Below are positions 47,419-56,488 of a stretch of DNA of 64,000 nt, one piece after another. The notes under the pieces were generated by a model. The model saw only the letters and a list, made by a program, of their open reading frames with translations. It was not told where the DNA came from and ran no database searches. The translations under genes were made by a program, and so were the position numbers. The stretch is from Chloroflexota bacterium (GTDB lineage: Bacteria; Chloroflexota; Dormibacteria; Dormibacterales; Dormibacteraceae). Every line of letters starts with the position of its first letter. Positions within the stretch are counted from its first letter, which is position 1. Where the stretch lies: contig VBGP01000007.1 in NCBI GenBank assembly GCA_005880795.1, forward strand, positions 60,067 to 124,066. Reading direction: 5' to 3'.

Positions 47419-49130
47419 GCGATCGCCTCGGTCGCCGTGCGTTCGCGCAGCGGGTCGAACCCTATCCGTTCAACCCAGTTGCCAAAGCCTTCACCTTCGC
47501 GCCTGTCGGAGCGAAACTCGACGAAGATCGGGCGCAGCAGCGAAGGGATGTTGGCGATAGGCACATTGGGTGCGTAGACGCGATTCAGGCGCGTGCCGTC
47601 GAAGTCGCCCGCCAGCATCACGTCGTACTTGCCGAGTGTCGTGCCGACGAAGCCGACATCGCCGAGGTATGGCCGGGAGCAGCCGTTGGGGCAGCCGCTC
47701 ATCCGGAAGCTGATCCGCTCGCCGGCCAGACCGAGCTCGTCGAGCATCGAGGCGATCTGGCGGATGAGGCTGGGAAGCACGCGCTCCGCCTCGGCGACGG
47801 CCAGGCCGCAGGTGGGGATGGCGGGGCAGGCCATCGCATACCGGATCGCGCGCGGGATCGATTCGACGCCGGCCACGCCGTGCTGTGCAAGCAGCTCCTC
47901 GACGCGTGGTCTCTGAGCCGGAGCGATGCCGGCCAGGATCACGTTTTGCTGCGCGGTAAGCCGCACCTGGGGCCGGATCTCCTCGACGATCTTGCGCAGA
48001 CCAGTTCGCGATCGGACCTCACCGACGTCCGCGATGCGTCCGTTCTCGATGTAGATGCCGACGTAGAGCTTGCCGTCGCCCTGGTCGTGCCAGCCGAGGT
48101 GGTCGTCCACCGGCTCCCAGCGGAGAGGTTCGGGCGGCTGCAGCGCGAACGGGAGGCGTGCCTGCACCTCGGCGCGGAACCAGTCGAGTCCGCGATCGGC
48201 GATCGTGTACTTGAGGCGAGCGTGCTTCCGATTCGAGCGATCACCGTAGTCGCGCTGCACGGCGACGACCTCACGGGCCACGTCGACGACCTGTTCAGGC
48301 GCGACGAATGCCATCGGCTGCGCGACGGCGACAAACGTTTCGGGTTTGTTGTGGGTCCGGCCCAAACCTCCCCCGACCAGCACGTTGAAACCTCTGACCG
48401 AGCCGCCCTCCCCACGCATGGCGACAAGCGCCAGGTCGTTGGCGTAGACGTCGACGCAGTTGTCGCCCTCCAGCGCAACCGTGGTCTTGAACTTGCGCGG
48501 GAGGTACTGCTCGCCGTAGAGCGGCTCGGCCTCCGGCTCGGATGAATCGACCACCTCGCCGTCGAGCCAGATCTCGTGATAGGCGCCGGTGCGCGGGGTC
48601 AGGGCGGCGACCATCGCCGCGATCGCCTGGTGCGCCTCGTCGTGGAATCGGTCTGAGCGCGGCTCGGGGCAGCACATGATGTTTCGCTCGACGTCTCCGC
48701 ATCCGCCCAGGGTCGTCAGCAGCCCCTCGTTGATGGCGGCGATTGACTTCTTGAGATCGCCCTTGAGCACGCCGTGAAGTTGGAAGTCCTGGCGCGTGGT
48801 GATGCGCAAGGTTCCATTGGCCCAGCGCCCGCTTATGTCGTCGTGGGCGAGATACGCATCAGCTGAAACGATGCCGCCCGGGATCCGCGTCCGGATCATC
48901 AGCTGGTGGTGCTTGTCGAGTCCCTTGGCCCGCGCTTCTTTGCGCCGGTCGCGATCGTCCTGCTGGTAGATGCCGTGGAACTTGAGCAGCTGCTCGGAGT
49001 CGTCGCTGAAGGCGGGCGTCTCTTCGACGAGCTCCTCCTTGATGAGTCCTCGCAGGTGGTTGCTCGCCGCCTTGACGGACTCGTTTCGGGACAAGCCGTC
49101 GAGCGGTGCTCCGTCCGACAGGTTCGACAA
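47415..49130 (-). CDS. Ferredoxin-type sulfite/nitrite reductase
   Basis: LMIRTRIPGGIVSADAYLAHDDISGRWANGTLRITTRQDFQLHGVLKGDLKKSIAAINEGLLTTLGGCGDVERNIMCCPEP; SFRMSGCPNGCSRPYLGDVGFVG; TTG start at 49130. Confidence 0.93.
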   Translation of the reverse strand: MSNLSDGAPLDGLSRNESVKAASNHLRGLIKEELVEETPAFSDDSEQLLKFHGIYQQDDRDRRKEARAKGLDKHHQLMIRTRIPGGIVSADAYLAHDDISGRWANGTLRITTRQDFQLHGVLKGDLKKSIAAINEGLLTTLGGCGDVERNIMCCPEPRSDRFHDEAHQAIAAMVAALTPRTGAYHEIWLDGEVVDSSEPEAEPLYGEQYLPRKFKTTVALEGDNCVDVYANDLALVAMRGEGGSVRGFNVLVGGGLGRTHNKPETFVAVAQPMAFVAPEQVVDVAREVVAVQRDYGDRSNRKHARLKYTIADRGLDWFRAEVQARLPFALQPPEPLRWEPVDDHLGWHDQGDGKLYVGIYIENGRIADVGEVRSRTGLRKIVEEIRPQVRLTAQQNVILAGIAPAQRPRVEELLAQHGVAGVESIPRAIRYAMACPAIPTCGLAVAEAERVLPSLIRQIASMLDELGLAGERISFRMSGCPNGCSRPYLGDVGFVGTTLGKYDVMLAGDFDGTRLNRVYAPNVPIANIPSLLRPIFVEFRSDRREGEGFGNWVERIGFDPLRERTATEAIA

Positions 49131-49159
49131 TGAAATGCGCCTCCACTTGATGAGCTGAT

Positions 49160-49195
49160 GCCGAAGAAAAAGAACCCACGCCTATGGCAGCGTGG
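49160..49195 (-). terminator. Intrinsic terminator/attenuator in the leader of the sulfate assimilation operon
   Basis: Minus strand: CCACGC-TGCCATAG-GCGTGG followed by GTTCTTTTTCTTC; located between the leader peptide and the sulfite reductase start. Confidence 0.72.
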
Positions 49196-49224
49196 TGGGG
49201 CCCCGGCCCCTTCAGAGAATTCGG

Positions 49225-49311
49225 CTAGCTACAGAAGCAGCTGGCGCAGCGGGCGTAGTCGATCGCTCGTCGCCGAGTGAGCATGAAGGCGCGAGTCACC
49301 GTTCTACGCAT
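49225..49311 (-). CDS. Cysteine-rich 28-aa leader peptide
   Basis: ATG at 49311: MRRTVTRAFMLTRRRAIDYARCASCFCS*; GGAAG SD-like upstream; resembles actinobacterial leader peptides of LTRRRxxDxxRxxS..C type preceding Cys/sulfur genes; three Cys in the last seven residues. Confidence 0.78.
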   Translation of the reverse strand: MRRTVTRAFMLTRRRAIDYARCASCFCS

Positions 49312-49479
49312 GGCTTCCGGCAAGACTACCCGATGAGAACCCCGCTCCGCCTGTGGCAATTCCACCAAGGTGGGGCCGGTTCTTTTGTCCCCTACCTATA
49401 TATCTATGTATGCGCTCCGACTCGGCGAGGCGGTTGGTTGGGTAGAGCCTCGTGTCCCGGCGCCGGGAGCCCTGCCGGA

Positions 49480-50136
49480 CTAGACCTCGACCAGTCCCTT
49501 CTTTACGGCGTAGAGGACGGCCTGAGACCGGTCATAGATCCCTAGCTTCTCGTACATGTTGCTGACATGGTTGCGAACGGTCTTCTCACTGATCTTCAGC
49601 CGGTAAGCGATCTGCTTGTTGGCCATCCCGTTCGCAAGGAGCTTGAGGATCTCGATTTCCCGGTTGGTCAGTCCGTCGTAGAACTCCTTGGGAGTCGCAG
49701 TCCCCGTGAGCATGTCGAGCACTCGGTTGGCTACCGCGCTCGCCATGACCTTTTCCCCCGACATCACGGCAACGATGCTGCTGACGATTGCAGCCGCGGA
49801 GGAGTCCTTCAGGACGTAACCGCTTGCTCCGGCCTTCAACGCCTGGATGACCTGGCTGTCGGTTTCGAAGGTGGTCAGAATCAGCACCTTGATGCCCGCC
49901 GCCACTTCCACGATCTGCCGAGTCGCTTCGATCCCGTCGACGTTGGGCATTTTGATGTCCATGAGCACGACGTCGGGCTTTAGCTTCACCGCCTGCTTGA
50001 CCGCGTCGGCGCCGTCGATCGCCTGCCCGACGACCTCCACCCGCTCATCCTCACCCAGAAGACTGGTGAGGCCGGTCCGAAAGAGCGTTTGATCGTCGAC
50101 CACGAGTACGCGTGCGGCTCTGGCGGCTACGGTCAT
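49480..50136 (-). CDS. NarL/LuxR-family response regulator
   Basis: RVLVVDDQTLFRTGLTSLLGEDERVEVVGQAIDGADAVKQAVKLKPDVVLMDIKMPNVDG; HTH LTNREIEILKLLANGMANKQIAYRLKISEKTVRNHVSNMYEKLGI. Confidence 0.94.
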   Translation of the reverse strand: MTVAARAARVLVVDDQTLFRTGLTSLLGEDERVEVVGQAIDGADAVKQAVKLKPDVVLMDIKMPNVDGIEATRQIVEVAAGIKVLILTTFETDSQVIQALKAGASGYVLKDSSAAAIVSSIVAVMSGEKVMASAVANRVLDMLTGTATPKEFYDGLTNREIEILKLLANGMANKQIAYRLKISEKTVRNHVSNMYEKLGIYDRSQAVLYAVKKGLVEV

Positions 50137-50927
50137 GCACTCTTCCTTTTTGCAACGATCACCGTATCGTGCGATACAAGCAGGTCCTTCGGAAACATCG
50201 CGCGCACCAGGGTTCCATGTCCGTCTTCGCTCTCAATCCGGATATGTCCACCCAGGAACATAGCCCGCTCACGCATTCCAATCGTCCCCAGACCAACCGG
50301 ACGGGAGGGGTCTGTGTCGACACCACGGCCATCGTCTTCAACCACGATTCCGAGCTCGTTCTCGGCATGGGGCCCCAGGACTATACGGACGCTCCGAGCC
50401 CCGCTGTGCCTTCGAATGTTGGCGAGGGCCTCCTCGATGATCCGATAGAGGTTCAAGGAGGCTTGCGGCGTCAGAGCCTGAGGCCAGCCCGGGGTGATCT
50501 CGATCTCGGCCCTGATCCCGCTCTTTTCTTCAAACCTGCCGAGCAGCGCCTTTACGGCGTCAACAAAGCTGCCATCCAGCGGTTCTTCACCGCGCAGATC
50601 GTGTAGGAGCTGGCGAATGCTGGCCAGCACCTGACGGGTAGAGCTCTGGATGACGTCCAGCTGCTGCACCACGTCCTGCCAGCTGACCTGCTCGGACTTG
50701 AAGTTTTCGACATCGACAAGCATCCCGGTCAGAGTTTGGGCAACCCGGTCGTGAAGCTCCCGGGCGACCAGTCGCCTGACCTCCTCCTCCACCCCCGTCT
50801 GCCGAGCCCCAGCGCTCAAGCGTGGACTCGCGACCACAGGCGGCATAGCCAACCCCACTTCTCCTCCCGATGACCGATCCAAATACAACAACGGGAGACT
50901 CATTACGGCGGGACCCGACCGGGACAT
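50133..50927 (-). CDS. NarL-type sensor histidine kinase (HisKA_3, soluble)
   Basis: VARELHDRVAQTLTGMLVDVENFK (H-box); LYRIIEEALANIRRHSGARSVRIVL; GVDTDPSRPVGLGTIGMRERAMFLGGHI. Confidence 0.92.
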   Translation of the reverse strand: MSRSGPAVMSLPLLYLDRSSGGEVGLAMPPVVASPRLSAGARQTGVEEEVRRLVARELHDRVAQTLTGMLVDVENFKSEQVSWQDVVQQLDVIQSSTRQVLASIRQLLHDLRGEEPLDGSFVDAVKALLGRFEEKSGIRAEIEITPGWPQALTPQASLNLYRIIEEALANIRRHSGARSVRIVLGPHAENELGIVVEDDGRGVDTDPSRPVGLGTIGMRERAMFLGGHIRIESEDGHGTLVRAMFPKDLLVSHDTVIVAKRKSA

Positions 50928-51070
50928 GTCCGCTTTTCCCGGGGACCCTCCCTCGTTTGCCCCGGGTCACGACGTGTGCATGAGGCTAACTGCCTAGCCG
51001 CGCCCGGTCAATGGTCTGAAATAACCATTTGTTTCAGTAAATGACGAGTGTTTTGGTTAACGCCGACTGC

Positions 51071-51814
51071 CTAGCGTCGGCGGCCGGCAACCTGAGCCCA
51101 GGGTTCAGCCGTGACCATGGCCACCGCCTGGGAGCGGGTTCTCACGTGAAGCTTCTTGAGGACCTGCTGGACGTGCTTGTTGATGGTCGTGATCGACACC
51201 CCGAGATGCGCGGCGATCTCCTTGTTTGAGCGGCCGCGACGCAGTTGGGCGAGCACCTCTTGCTCCCGCCGGCTCAATGCACGCTGCCAGGCCAGGGACG
51301 CGGTGCTACGGCGCGACTGCACATCCAGAAGGTCCTTGAAGCTGTGCTTGCCGAAGTTTGGCGAGGCGAGGCCACGAATCGTGGCGACCATATCGGCGAT
51401 GGACAGGTCCTTGGGCAGATAACCGTTGGCGCCGGCCGCACGTGCCGCCGTCGCCGCCTCCCAATCCAGCGACGCGGAGATGACGATAACCTTTACCAGC
51501 TCGTATTTCTCCCTGATCTGCATGATCGCCGCCAGGGCGTCCTGCCCCGGACCCAGGCTGAGATCCATGAGGACCACGTCGACCGGAAAGCCGTCCAGCA
51601 TGGTGAAAAGCTCGGTCACGCCCGGAAGCTCCCAGAGGACGGCCAGGTCGTTTTCGCGCTCGAAAGTGCGAATCAGGCCCAGTCGGAAGACTGGATGGTC
51701 GTCAACGATGCCAAGGCGGATCAGGCGGGCTGCCTCCGTTTCATTCGAGTTCCCTCGTCTCGAAATGTCGGTGCGGAGAATACACCGCTTCGAAGCAGGA
51801 CGCACGCAGACCAT
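51071..51814 (-). CDS. NarL/LuxR-family response regulator
   Basis: RLGIVDDHPVFRLGLIRTFERENDLAVLWE; VDVVLMDLSLGPGQDALAA; LSRREQEVLAQLRRGRSNKEIAAHLGVSITTINKHVQQVLKKLHVRTRSQAVAMV; start uncertain. Confidence 0.92.
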   Translation of the reverse strand: MVCVRPASKRCILRTDISRRGNSNETEAARLIRLGIVDDHPVFRLGLIRTFERENDLAVLWELPGVTELFTMLDGFPVDVVLMDLSLGPGQDALAAIMQIREKYELVKVIVISASLDWEAATAARAAGANGYLPKDLSIADMVATIRGLASPNFGKHSFKDLLDVQSRRSTASLAWQRALSRREQEVLAQLRRGRSNKEIAAHLGVSITTINKHVQQVLKKLHVRTRSQAVAMVTAEPWAQVAGRRR

Positions 51815-51878
51815 TCAATCGGCACCGTGGCCATCGATGACTATTAACGCCGCACAGGGTCGTTTGGATTCCGCCGGG

Positions 51879-52249
51879 TTAGCGACGCTCCGAGCCGGGA
51901 ACCGCCTCCTCGAGCGAAATCTTCAGGCTGTGCAGGGCCTCTGGGGGCACCGGCGCGTCTTCGACCCAGATGAAGAAGGCGTCCGCGATGCGCCGCCAGG
52001 TGGCGACCTGTCGAGCCATGCTTCGGTGCCAGTAAGACTTGGACCACGCTGCTGCCGCCAACCAACCAGCGATTACACAGCACAATGCCCCGGTGCCCAC
52101 CTCCAGCCAACCGGGCCACGTCTCCGGATGCAGGCCGGTGAGGATCAACAAGCCCAGGCTGAGGTTGGCCAGCACGGACAGCGGCAAGAACACTGCGAAG
52201 AAGAAACGTTGGCGTCTCGTCTCCGGAAGGCGCGGAGCACCCATGGGCA
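51879..52249 (-). CDS. Small two-TM hypothetical membrane protein
   Basis: MPMGAPRLPETRRQRFFFAVFLPLSVLANLSLGLLILTGLHPETWPGWLEVGTGALCCVIAGWLAAAAWSKSYWHRSMARQVATWRRIADAFFIWVEDAPVPPEALHSLK...; upstream ORF portion rejected. Confidence 0.65.
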
Positions 52250-52302
52250 TCCCCCCTTTTGTCACAGCCGCCAGCTTGGCACGTCGCCGCCGCTTGGCAA
52301 AT

Positions 52303-52316
52303 ATGACAAATGTCCC
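52303..52316 (-). promoter_or_regulatory. GGGACATTTGTCAT, near-match to the motif upstream of pilT
   Basis: Minus strand GGGACATTTGTCAT, 12/14 identical to GGGACATTTGTCCC at 62341 and 62370; 54 bp upstream of the small membrane protein. Confidence 0.55.
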
Positions 52317-52670
52317 GGTCGCCCTTGGTGGCAAGCGCTCGGTTCGTGGGTCGAACTCAGCAGGCGAGGCGGATGGCCGCTTCCGGTCGCCATTTGCGGG
52401 GTGGAGCATCGGATTCTCTGGTGAGGGACGCGGGGACCGAAAGAGCGAAGTTCGGCCGCTACAGCCGGAACCGCTTGGGTTTCCAAAGCATGTCCCGGAG
52501 CTCACCGTGACATGACGCCGGCGCCCGACGGGCCGCCCCCGGAACCCGCCCTGTTAGCGCGCGCGTGATCTCGCGGCCAAATCAAGTCCCAACTCGGGTG
52601 ACCTCGCTGTCTCGGAACTAGTACTACGATCCCATTACCGTCATATAGGGGTCACCCATACAGTTCGGAC

Positions 52671-53372
52671 GTGATCGTTGTGCCGGCGCCGTCGCCCAAG
52701 CCAAGCATGGAGACGCGCGCGGTCAAGCCGGTAGAGGCGCTGATCATCGACAAGCAGCCGCTTTTCCTCGCCGCGCTCGGGAGCCTGTTGGAAGCGCCGC
52801 CCCTGTCCGCCCACGTCGTCACCGCTTCGAGATCCGACGTGGGGCTGGACATCGCCCGCACACAGCCAATCAGCCTTGTCTTCTGCGAGCTGCGGGCAGA
52901 ACCGCTCTCTGGAGTGGAGCTGGTGGGCGTGCTGGCCTCGGAAGAGCGCGGGATTCCAGTGGTTTTGCTGGGGGACGATGGCGACGAGCCTCAGCTCGCG
53001 GCCGCTCTGGCCATGAGCGTCGCCGGCGCATTCAGCAAGAACTCGGCCCTCGACGAATTCCTGGTGGGGGTGCGCGCGGTGGTGTCGGGCCACAGGGCGA
53101 TCGGCTCAGGCCTTCTGGTTCGTTTGCTCGAGAGGCCCACCGGGCTCCGTGCACCCGAATCCGAAACTTTCGCCGGCCGGCTCTCCCCGACCGAGCTCGC
53201 GATTCTGGGCATGATCGGACAGGCGCAATCGATTCCCGCCATCGCGGCGAATCGAGGAATCAGCCACAAGACCGTGCGCAACCATCTAGCGAAGATCTAT
53301 CGCAAGCTGGACCTGCACGGCAGAACAGAGGCAATGCTGTGGGCAGCGCGAATGGGCCTGACGGGAAGCTAG
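52671..53372 (+). CDS. LuxR-family regulator with degenerate receiver domain
   Basis: VEALIIDKQPLFLAALGSLLEAPP...PISLVFCELRAEPLSGVELV; HTH LSPTELAILGMIGQAQSIPAIAANRGISHKTVRNHLAKIYRKLDLHGRTEAMLWAARMG. Confidence 0.87.
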   Translation: MIVVPAPSPKPSMETRAVKPVEALIIDKQPLFLAALGSLLEAPPLSAHVVTASRSDVGLDIARTQPISLVFCELRAEPLSGVELVGVLASEERGIPVVLLGDDGDEPQLAAALAMSVAGAFSKNSALDEFLVGVRAVVSGHRAIGSGLLVRLLERPTGLRAPESETFAGRLSPTELAILGMIGQAQSIPAIAANRGISHKTVRNHLAKIYRKLDLHGRTEAMLWAARMGLTGS

Positions 53373-53414
53373 CCACTCCGGCGGCTTTCCCGGACGACCT
53401 TCAAACCAGGAAAC

Positions 53415-55259
53415 ATGACCGGCGCGGATAAGTCGCAGAGGCGGGATCGAGGCGCCTCGGCACCGGGACAAAGAGCCCATGAGGTTGGGCAAATCCCCAT
53501 TACCAACGGGGTCAGGACAGGCCAACATGACGGCGTGGCAGTCGAGGCGAGCGCCCGCCCGCGGCCGACGCCGGCGCTCCACGAGCGCATTGGTCAGGTC
53601 CTGCTGACGGAAGGGCTCATCACGGAAGAGCAGCTCGCGCGAGCGCTAAATGCGCAGCGCCTGGCTTACGCGCCCCTGGGGACCGTGCTGGTAAACCAGG
53701 GGGCCGTCCACGAGGACCACATGACCATGGTGCTCAGTGCGCATCTTGAGATTCCGGTGGCAGATCTGAAGCACCTGGAAGTCGATGCAGAAGTTGCGCG
53801 GCTCGTCCCCGAGGATTTCGCCCGTCGCAACCTGGTGCTGCCACTCCGCCGCGACAACGGGCACCTCGCGGTCGCGATGAACGACCCCAGCAACCTCATG
53901 GTGATCAACGACATTCGCCTGATCACCGGCCTACCCGTTGCCCCCTATATCGCGGCGCCTTCAGACATCCTGCTGAACCTGACGCGCATCCACGACATGC
54001 ATCCGCGGCTCAGCGTCGCCGCAAAGACGCTCAACGAATCTCGCCCTCAAGCGCAGACCGACCGAGTGATGACGCTCGAGCTCGCGAAGGTCACCTCGAG
54101 CTCACCCGCGGTCGAGATCGTCAACCTTCTGATCACTCAGGGATTGCGCGATCGTGCGTCTGACATCCACATCGAGCCCCAGAAGGATTACCTGCGCGTC
54201 CGGTTCAGGATCGACGGAGTGCTGCAGGACATGGCTCACCTGCCCAGCGCGACAGGGGCAGCGCTGTCATCCAGGGTGAAGATCATGGCCGGCATGAACA
54301 TCGTCGAGCGCCGGCGAGCCCAGGATGGGCAGATCAGCGTCAACGTCGACGGCCGTGAGCTGGACGTCAGGGTCGCCACGATGGAAACGATCTGGGGCGA
54401 GAAGCTCGTGATGCGGTTGCTCGACCGTGGTCGCTCGCTCATCACCCTGCCTCAGCTCGGATTCTCGCAAGGCGCCTACCACGAGTATCACCGGCTGCTC
54501 CACTCGCCGTACGGAATGATGATCGTTTCCGGCCCGACGGGCAGCGGCAAGACGACCACGCTGTACGCGTCGATCCACGAGCTCGACAGCCAGGTTCGCA
54601 ACATCATGACCATCGAAGATCCGGTCGAGTACATGTTCGACCACATCAATCAAAGCCAGATCAACAAGCTGGCCGACATCAGCTTCGCGAACGGTCTTCG
54701 AGCAATCCTTCGCCAGGACCCGGACATCATCCTGGTCGGCGAGATCCGCGATCGAGAGACGGCGGAGATTGCGGTCCAGTCAGCGCTCACCGGACACCTG
54801 GTGCTTTCGTCGCTTCACGCGACCGATGCCGTTGGTGCACTGCTGCGCTTCACGGACATGGGGATCGAAGGCTTTCTCATTGCGTCGTCTGTAATCGCAA
54901 TCGTCGCGCAGCGTCTCGTACGAAAGACCTGCGACGGCTGCCGCGTTCCGTACGCACCAGCCACGGAGGACATCGAGTTCGCCGCGTCGGTCGGCGTCGC
55001 GGCGCCCCACGAGCTCTACAAGGGGCAGGGATGCAGCCGGTGCAACGGGACGGGCTATTTCGACCGCATCGGCGTGTTCGAGGTACTGACGCTGTCCGAC
55101 GAGGTGAAGCGGCTTGTGATCGCCAAGGCGAGCCACGCCGAGATCATGACCGCCGCGGTCGCGGAGGGAATGCTGCCTCTGCGCGCCGACGCGTGGGCCA
55201 AGATCTCTAAGGGTGTGACGACCGTGTCTGAAGTCATGCGCAGCGTTTACATCATCTGA
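53415..55259 (+). CDS. pilB: Type IV pilus assembly ATPase PilB (GspE family)
   Basis: MshEN-type N-domain; VSGPTGSGKTTTLYASIHELDSQVRNIMTIEDPVEYMFDHINQSQINKLADISFANGLRAILRQDPDIILVGEIRDRETAEIAVQSALTGHLVLSSLHATDAVGALLRFTDMG; CDGCRVPY...GQGCSRCNGTGYFDRIGVFEVL. Confidence 0.95.
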   Translation: MTGADKSQRRDRGASAPGQRAHEVGQIPITNGVRTGQHDGVAVEASARPRPTPALHERIGQVLLTEGLITEEQLARALNAQRLAYAPLGTVLVNQGAVHEDHMTMVLSAHLEIPVADLKHLEVDAEVARLVPEDFARRNLVLPLRRDNGHLAVAMNDPSNLMVINDIRLITGLPVAPYIAAPSDILLNLTRIHDMHPRLSVAAKTLNESRPQAQTDRVMTLELAKVTSSSPAVEIVNLLITQGLRDRASDIHIEPQKDYLRVRFRIDGVLQDMAHLPSATGAALSSRVKIMAGMNIVERRRAQDGQISVNVDGRELDVRVATMETIWGEKLVMRLLDRGRSLITLPQLGFSQGAYHEYHRLLHSPYGMMIVSGPTGSGKTTTLYASIHELDSQVRNIMTIEDPVEYMFDHINQSQINKLADISFANGLRAILRQDPDIILVGEIRDRETAEIAVQSALTGHLVLSSLHATDAVGALLRFTDMGIEGFLIASSVIAIVAQRLVRKTCDGCRVPYAPATEDIEFAASVGVAAPHELYKGQGCSRCNGTGYFDRIGVFEVLTLSDEVKRLVIAKASHAEIMTAAVAEGMLPLRADAWAKISKGVTTVSEVMRSVYII

Positions 55260-55270
55260 TCGGAGGGGAC

Positions 55271-56488
55271 GTGGTCAGCAGGTTTACCTACAGGGCCTAT
55301 TCACCCCGTGGCAAGCTCGAAGAGCGCGTCGCCACCGGCGAGTCCGCGGCTGCCGTGCACCGCGACCTCATCGGCCGCGGATTCCGGGTGGTATCGGTGC
55401 GGCCGGCACGCAGCGGATGGCGCTGGATATACCGCCAGTTTCCGACCTTCTTTCGAGTCAAGACGGCCGACCTCATCCTGTTCTCGCGCCAGCTGGCCAC
55501 TTTCATCAGGGTTGGTGTGCCGATCACCGACGCGATCAAGCTCCTTCAAGGAGCATCAAGCTCAGGAGCTTTCCGCGCTGCGCTCGAGGACATCTTCGCG
55601 GACCTGGAGGCGGGCGAAGCGTTCTCATCAGCCATTGAACGTCACCCAAGCGTTTTCGACGAGCTGTACGTGGACATGGTGCGAGCGGCCGAATACAGCG
55701 GGACGCTCGACCGTGTGCTGATCCAGGTTGCCGCCTATCTGCAGCGCCAGGACACCGCCCTGAAGAAGTTACGCAGCGCGATGATCTACCCCGCGGTGAT
55801 TCTCGTGCTGGCCATCTCGGTCTGCACGGTTTTGATCGTCTTCGTGCTTCCGAACTTCGTCTCGATCTTTCACGAATTCAATGCCACCCTGCCGCTCCCG
55901 ACGAGGATCCTGCTCGGGGTTGGCACGTTCGCCCAAACGTGGCGGATTGAGATCGTGATCGTGCTCTTCGTCGTCATCGTCAGCGTACTGGTGCTCATGA
56001 GCAGCCCGCCTGGCCGGGTGTTCTGGGATTACGCGATCCTGCGTGTGCCGGTGATCGGGACGATAGTGGTCTACAGCATCATCGAGCGCTTCACGCGAAC
56101 GCTAGCCACCATGCTCGCGGCGGGGATACCGATCAGCCAGACTTTCGAGGTCGCCATCGCGTCGGCCGGCAACATCCGCTATCGCCGCGGACTCGATTCG
56201 GTCAAGGATCGAATGATGACCGGAGACGGTTTCTCCGTCCCGCTGGACGCGACGGGCTTGTTCGCGCCGATGATGATCCGCATGATCCGCGTCGGCGAAG
56301 AAACCGGAACCCTCGACTCGAGCCTCGAGCAGATCGCCGACTTCTTGGCCGAAGAGATGGATTACAAGGTCCGGAACATGATTGCGCTCATGGAGCCGTC
56401 GCTCGTGATTGCAGTCGGCGGCGCGGTGGGATTTGTGGCGGTGTCGGTCATCCTGCCGATGTACGGGCTCCTCAAGCAAGTCCACTGA
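55271..56488 (+). CDS. pilC: Type IV pilus inner-membrane platform protein PilC (GspF family)
   Basis: LILFSRQLATFIRVGVPITDAIKLLQGASSS...; RFTRTLATMLAAGIPISQTFEVAIASAGN; MIRVGEETGTLDSSLEQIADFLAEEMDYKVRNMIALMEPSLVIAVGGAVGFVAVSVILPMY; GTG start. Confidence 0.94.
   Translation: MVSRFTYRAYSPRGKLEERVATGESAAAVHRDLIGRGFRVVSVRPARSGWRWIYRQFPTFFRVKTADLILFSRQLATFIRVGVPITDAIKLLQGASSSGAFRAALEDIFADLEAGEAFSSAIERHPSVFDELYVDMVRAAEYSGTLDRVLIQVAAYLQRQDTALKKLRSAMIYPAVILVLAISVCTVLIVFVLPNFVSIFHEFNATLPLPTRILLGVGTFAQTWRIEIVIVLFVVIVSVLVLMSSPPGRVFWDYAILRVPVIGTIVVYSIIERFTRTLATMLAAGIPISQTFEVAIASAGNIRYRRGLDSVKDRMMTGDGFSVPLDATGLFAPMMIRMIRVGEETGTLDSSLEQIADFLAEEMDYKVRNMIALMEPSLVIAVGGAVGFVAVSVILPMYGLLKQVH

Noticed and set aside
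47403-48545. 380-aa plus-strand ORF
   Set aside because: Antisense to sulfite reductase.
53488-53512. CCCC-N9-GGGG small hairpin within the start region of pilB
   Set aside because: Short stem inside coding sequence; not distinguishable from background in a high-GC genome.
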